Shown: piece by piece, positions 60,004 to 64,000 of the stretch
How positions within the stretch are numbered: the stretch's first letter is position 1
Layout: every line of letters begins with the position of its first letter
Assembly: GCA_041538025.1 (NCBI GenBank)
Contig: JBGOEV010000002.1
Coordinates: forward strand, 1-64,000
Reading direction: 5' to 3'
DNA from: Thermosaccharophagus gerlachensis
GTDB lineage: Bacteria; Armatimonadota; Fervidibacteria; Fervidibacterales; Thermosaccharophagaceae
DNA length: 64,000 nucleotides
Notes under the pieces: model-generated
Told to the model about the DNA's origin: nothing
The model's input: only the letters and a program-made list of their open reading frames with translations
Databases searched by the model: none
Program-made: the position numbers and the translations under genes

Positions 60004-62718
60004 TCACTTGCTCAATTTCTTTAAGCTCTCCTTTGCCTTCTCCGCCCACTTCGTTTGCGGATACTTCTCAAGCACCGTCTTGTAAGCTTTTTCGGCTTTC
60101 TCACTCTCACCGAGTTGCTCATAGCATAGCCCCGCATAGAAATGTGCAGCAGCAGCCCACTCTGGCACATCTTCGTAAAGTAAGGCGACCCTCAAAAACT
60201 CCCTCAGCGCTTCTTTTGGGTCACCCTTTGATAACATACATTCGCCTACCCTAAACTGTGCTTCAACAGCTAACTCGCCAGCCCCTTCAGACGATGCAAC
60301 ACTTTTGTATAGCTCAATAGCTGTATCAAACTGTTTTCTGTTCTGCTTAGCCCATGCAAGTTCAAACTTTGCGCTCGCTATAAATGCTTCGTTCGGATAC
60401 TTCTCAATCAATTGCTGTAGCACAACTTCGGCTTCGGTGAACTTGTTAAGCTCATTCAAGCATTTGCCTTTGTATAAGAGAGCGAACTTGGAAAGAGGGG
60501 ATTGTTGATGCTCTTTGAGCAAGCGCTCAAAAGAAGACAAAGCCTCACTAAACTTGCGCTCATTGAATTGTAGGTAACCAAGCTGTAAGATGGCGTCAGC
60601 CTTTATGTCATCAGGTAGCTGTCTCTTTAGCGCCTCCTCAAACGCTCTAAGCGCTTCAGCCCTTCGCTTCAGTGTCAAAAGTGCCCATCCATACCTGTAA
60701 TATGCTTTACCGCATAGCTCTTCATCCTTGCCTGACGAGAGTTTGATGCACTCCTCGTAATGCGTAATGGCTTCATCAGGCTGCTTTTGCATCAGCAATA
60801 GCTCCCCAATAAGGAAATGAGCCTCTGGGACATATTGGCTTTGCTTGTGCTGTTCTATTAGCCTCCTAAGTGCTTTCATTGCGTTATCTCGTTTATCTGC
60901 GTCTATGTAGACCCAGCTCAGCTGGTAGAGCGCATCGTCGCAAAGTTCTGAGTTCGGATACTCCCTCAACAGGAGTTCAAAATTTGAAGCAGCCTCCTCA
61001 AATCGCTTCAACTCATAAAGGCAAAGCCCATCCCTGTAAAGTGCTGTTGCAACTTTAGCCTCGTCCTTTAAGCCAGATTTTATGAACGCTGAGAATTCCT
61101 CATGGGCTTCAGCGAAGCGCTTAAGCATCCAAAGCGAATTTGCACGCCAGTAGCGTGCCTCGGCTGCAAACTTATCGCCCGGGAAGCGCTTTAAGAGTTC
61201 AGCATAGACAGCTTCAGCTTCGCCATAACGCTCACGAACGTAATGCACAGCACCAAGCGCAAAAAGAACAGCCGAAGTGACGCTCGTCTTCTGGAAGCGC
61301 TCAAGCAAAAGCTTGTAAACGCTTTCAGCAGTCTCATAGTCCTTGTTCTCGTAAGCCTTCTTGCCTCTCTCAAACAGTGCTAATGCCATTTCTTCCAACA
61401 CTTCCTCGGGAGGCTTTATACCTTCAATCAGCTTTGTGACCATGTTGATGTCCCCAACTTGAGCCAACTGCCTCACTAAGTTAGCGACCAGCGCTTTCAT
61501 GTTTTTATCCTCGGGCATCCGTTTGAGCAGTTCAGCAACAAGTTTTGAGGCTTCGTCAAACTTTCCTTGTTTCAGCAAGCAGTCGGCGAGGGTGGCACTT
61601 ACGAGGGAAGCTTCCTTTTGCTCCTTAACATGCTTAAGCGCCATCCTGAATGCTTCCTCAGCTTCTTGAAACCTCTCCATTACCATGTATGCTTCTCCGA
61701 GGGCAGAGTATGCCCTTGCAACATACGGTGAATTAGGCATAGCTCTTATGAGGAGCAAGAATTGGGTTGCTGCAGCTTGCGGTTGCTTGATGCGCAGCAA
61801 ACATTGCCCACTCCAGTAAATGGCATGGTCTGCAAACGGGCTTTCCCTATTCTCGGCTACCTTCCTATAGAGCTCGAGAGCCTGCTCATAGTGTTTAAGG
61901 TTGAAATAGCAATCGGCTTCCCTAACAACAGCTTCTTTGCCAGCATGTGTATCAGGGTGGTGTTTTGCGACATTGTTAAAAAGCTTTGCTGCCTCCTCGT
62001 AATTTCCTTGCTCAAAGTTGACCCACCCAAGCCCTAGAAGGGCGTCTGCGACCTCTTTTGACTTTGGGTATCGTTTTAGCACTTCCTCATAGGCGCTCTT
62101 AGCTTCTTCGTAGCGCTTCAGGTCAAGGAGGCATTCACCGATGAGCCATTGACATTGCGGTGCAACTTCGCTCTCTGGGAAAGTATCTACGCAACGCTTA
62201 AAGTATGACAGTGCTTCCTCTTTCTTCCCGAGCTCACGCATAGCTAAACCGAGCGAATAAAGTGCATACGGTGCTTCAACACCCTTCGGGAACTTCTTTA
62301 GCACTGTCTCATACCAACTTATTGCTTCGTCATACTTCCGCATCTGATAGTAAGATTCTCCAACCCAATATGTTGCCCTTGCCTCAACATCAGCTCTGCC
62401 TCTAACCGCAGCTTCCTTTGCAGCGCTCTGAAACGCTTTTACAGCTTGCTCATACCGTTTTAGCCTGAAGTAGCAATCCCCAAGAACAATAAGAGCTTCT
62501 GGGATACGCTCATCGTTTTTATGCTGCTTCACGAACTTTTCAAACTCCTCAATGGCGAGCTCTAACTCCTCCTTCTGATACAACCGAACCGCAAATGCGA
62601 AATCCTCGTCAGCAGTCCCAGCCATTGTTGTGAGGCTGTGAAGCAGCGCTATGTTGAAACCGAAGAAGATGGCAACGACCAGTGTAATGCCTTTGTTGCT
62701 TGCGCAACGGAACCTCAT
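60004..62718 (-). CDS. Large exported tetratricopeptide-repeat protein
   Basis: About 904 residues with a signal peptide (GITLVVAIFFGFNIALLHS) followed by more than twenty TPR units, easily seen as repeats such as YYQMRKYDEAISWYETVLKK, FEQGNYEEAAKLFNNVAKHH and YEQLGESEKAEKAYKTVLEK. Several units match the CpoB/YbgF and BamD type, in which TPRs work with Tol-Pal or the outer-membrane machinery. It is encoded just upstream of exbB-exbD-DUF4159 on the same strand, so it is probably the periplasmic scaffold of that system. ATG 62718 follows GGAGGGGAG; TTG 62757 is a less likely start. Confidence 0.88.
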   Translation of the reverse strand: MRFRCASNKGITLVVAIFFGFNIALLHSLTTMAGTADEDFAFAVRLYQKEELELAIEEFEKFVKQHKNDERIPEALIVLGDCYFRLKRYEQAVKAFQSAAKEAAVRGRADVEARATYWVGESYYQMRKYDEAISWYETVLKKFPKGVEAPYALYSLGLAMRELGKKEEALSYFKRCVDTFPESEVAPQCQWLIGECLLDLKRYEEAKSAYEEVLKRYPKSKEVADALLGLGWVNFEQGNYEEAAKLFNNVAKHHPDTHAGKEAVVREADCYFNLKHYEQALELYRKVAENRESPFADHAIYWSGQCLLRIKQPQAAATQFLLLIRAMPNSPYVARAYSALGEAYMVMERFQEAEEAFRMALKHVKEQKEASLVSATLADCLLKQGKFDEASKLVAELLKRMPEDKNMKALVANLVRQLAQVGDINMVTKLIEGIKPPEEVLEEMALALFERGKKAYENKDYETAESVYKLLLERFQKTSVTSAVLFALGAVHYVRERYGEAEAVYAELLKRFPGDKFAAEARYWRANSLWMLKRFAEAHEEFSAFIKSGLKDEAKVATALYRDGLCLYELKRFEEAASNFELLLREYPNSELCDDALYQLSWVYIDADKRDNAMKALRRLIEQHKQSQYVPEAHFLIGELLLMQKQPDEAITHYEECIKLSSGKDEELCGKAYYRYGWALLTLKRRAEALRAFEEALKRQLPDDIKADAILQLGYLQFNERKFSEALSSFERLLKEHQQSPLSKFALLYKGKCLNELNKFTEAEVVLQQLIEKYPNEAFIASAKFELAWAKQNRKQFDTAIELYKSVASSEGAGELAVEAQFRVGECMLSKGDPKEALREFLRVALLYEDVPEWAAAAHFYAGLCYEQLGESEKAEKAYKTVLEKYPQTKWAEKAKESLKKLSK

Positions 62719-62805
62719 TGCTCTTGGTTCTCCCCTCCATCTTGTGTTTTTGTTCAACCTAAACTGACAGCCCTTTTAAAGCCGAAGTTGCGTCTTCATC
62801 TGCTA

Positions 62806-64000
62806 TCATTGTTGCGATTTACCCGAAAGCCTTATGACCAAGGCTTCTTGCTTTCCCTTTACAAATCCCATTGTGCGACATACTTCGCCAGCAAACGCCC
62901 AATCTGCTGTTGCGCACCCTTCACCAATCCAAGGACGATACGCATAGAGCGTGTAAACGCCAGGCACAGAACCGTCTATTCTAAAGACACCATGTTCATT
63001 TGTTGATGATGGTGATGTGCGTGAATCAAGAACCCACACCATCGCATCAGCCACAAGGTTACCATCAGCATCAACTACAGCACCTTCATGTGACATGCGC
63101 TGCAAATATGGGTCAGAAGGTATGACTGGGAAGATGTTGAATTTGCTTCCCACACCTTGGAACAAACTTTCATCACTTGTATCGGGGTTGCTCTTCCCCC
63201 ACCATATGCGTTGGGCAACTATTTCATGTCCGCCAACAGCGTCGCTTATCAAAACCTTTGAAATAACTCTATTGCAGTTGCCCCGTGTAGTTATCTTGAG
63301 AAGCCTTTCGCGAGACATTGGGCTTTTACGGATATGCAATGCACCCCAACCCTGTTCTTCACCCATGTCTGTTATTGTCACATCTTCAATCACGATCTTT
63401 GGGAACCGCCCATCAGCGTTCGGCAACGCCGCGAATGTCCCACACCTGCTTACATGGCACCAAAAAAGCTCAAACGACCTGCCAACTTCAGATAGCGCAA
63501 ATCGCTTGAAGTTGCGTATCGTGCAGTGCTCAAGATATGCATCGCCACCAACGGCATCAGCAAGCCCATCTTCAATAAGGCAGTAGCGTCCAACAGCATC
63601 TTCGCCAAGCATAAGAGCACCCATCCCACATCTCCTTATGCGCGAGAATTCAATTACGCCACAGCGCAATGTGACAGCAAACTCAAGCTTGTTAAGTGAG
63701 CCAACATCCTCAAACCAGCAATAGCCAACATAGACTTTCGCCTCAGCGTTTAGAGGCTGTCTCAAATGCTTGAACACACAGTATTTGAAGGAAGTCCCTT
63801 TATTTCCAAGCTCATCAGCGGGTCTTGCTGTGCCAGAAACGATTATGCCTGTAGCAGAGCCCTTCCTCCACAAGTCTTCGTTTGCACCTCTGAACAGGAT
63901 TGGCTTTGTAGCAGTTCCTATGGCTCTCAGCTCACCCATGACGACTATGCTACCTTTCTCACCAAACTCAACAGTAACCTCTGGTTCTATCGTTAGCGTT
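62806..64000 (-). CDS. Right-handed parallel beta-helix protein with C-terminal carboxypeptidase-regulatory-like domain, 5' end outside window
   Basis: The frame stays open to the edge of the window; the visible part is about 397 residues. It starts with TLTIEPEVTVEFGEKGSIVV and continues GELRAIGTATKPILF, a typical opening of a beta-helix domain in surface proteins. Turn repeats such as YLEHCTIRNFKRFAL and KIVIEDVTITDMG continue to about residue 270. Near the end, GAVVDADGNLVADAMVWV and VPGVYTLYAYRPW form a carboxypeptidase-regulatory-like Ig fold. No catalytic residues are evident. It is about 90 bases upstream of the TPR gene and may be its surface partner. Confidence 0.78.
   Translation of the reverse strand, partial: TLTIEPEVTVEFGEKGSIVVMGELRAIGTATKPILFRGANEDLWRKGSATGIIVSGTARPADELGNKGTSFKYCVFKHLRQPLNAEAKVYVGYCWFEDVGSLNKLEFAVTLRCGVIEFSRIRRCGMGALMLGEDAVGRYCLIEDGLADAVGGDAYLEHCTIRNFKRFALSEVGRSFELFWCHVSRCGTFAALPNADGRFPKIVIEDVTITDMGEEQGWGALHIRKSPMSRERLLKITTRGNCNRVISKVLISDAVGGHEIVAQRIWWGKSNPDTSDESLFQGVGSKFNIFPVIPSDPYLQRMSHEGAVVDADGNLVADAMVWVLDSRTSPSSTNEHGVFRIDGSVPGVYTLYAYRPWIGEGCATADWAFAGEVCRTMGFVKGKQEALVIRLSGKSQQ

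Noticed and set aside
1..64000. CRISPR array, insertion sequence, prophage or integron
   Set aside because: No regular spaced repeats, transposase, integrase or phage structural genes were found on either strand.

Overview
The window reads as ordinary bacterial chromosome. Nearly every base is coding, most intergenic gaps are under 250 bases, and many genes abut or overlap by a few bases. There is no rRNA, CRISPR array, insertion sequence or prophage. The organism is probably a diderm of the Armatimonadota type or a related deep phylum. Pointers are a prepilin-like protein with an H-x9-DG motif and the segment FPVFAKAREKARTASC, a TonB-like DUF4159 protein, a secreted DUF1080-type fragment, URO-D family proteins and an Lpt-type lipopolysaccharide export set. 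The taxonomic call is an inference from protein style, not from a marker gene. Shine-Dalgarno sites of the GGAGGTGA type are common, and GTG starts are used often.

Layout. 1-8308 (+): end of a DUF1080 gene, a Tat-type aldo/keto reductase with Fe-S motifs, DUF429, an HD-GYP protein with a degenerate receiver, a stand-alone receiver, a MoaC-MogA fusion, a START-like protein, a MazG-like protein, then groES-groEL behind a perfect CIRCE operator. 8368-21948 (-): rpoD-type sigma factor, dnaG, a secreted Pro/Ala/Gly-rich protein, a NirJ/Ahb-like radical SAM protein, smc, a clostripain-like protein with Ser at the Cys position, a small CsoR-like protein and sn-glycerol-1-phosphate dehydrogenase. 22058-23037 (+): lgt and a small basic ORF. 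23039-31307 (-): a URO-D family protein, tadA, four tRNAs (three Arg, one Ser) and a tight tldD-glcF-fadD-rfbD-DUF4412-like run. 31511-36052 (+): M16 peptidase, acpS, fabG, secreted esterase-like protein. 36022-37454: polysaccharide deacetylase (-) and ferredoxin (+). 37467-41825 (-): nuoB-nuoI-thiC-hldA-thiD, fully coupled. 42079-48839 (-): Cys-rich prepilin-like protein, then rfbF, sugar-nucleotide dehydratase, GT2, lptC-, lptA-, lptB- and lptF-like genes. 48950-55995: nth, accA, a clan GH-O-like glycosidase, a zinc alcohol dehydrogenase, a GspF-like protein, an amidohydrolase. 56250-64000 (-): an envelope locus of a right-handed beta-helix protein, a long TPR protein, ExbB, ExbD and the TonB-like DUF4159 protein.

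How it fits together. The lpt genes, hldA, rfbF/dehydratase, GT2, lgt, acpS, fabG, accA and fadD concern building the outer envelope and its lipids. The ExbB-ExbD-DUF4159-TPR locus looks like a proton-driven envelope motor with an unusual output protein and is my best candidate for an undescribed system. Other points for a second look are a diverged intergenic repeat found three times (about 41920, 50760 and 56060), tadA next to its substrate tRNA-Arg(ACG), the Cys-to-Ser clostripain, and a secreted protein with a duplicated fold split by a long Pro/Ala/Gly insertion.
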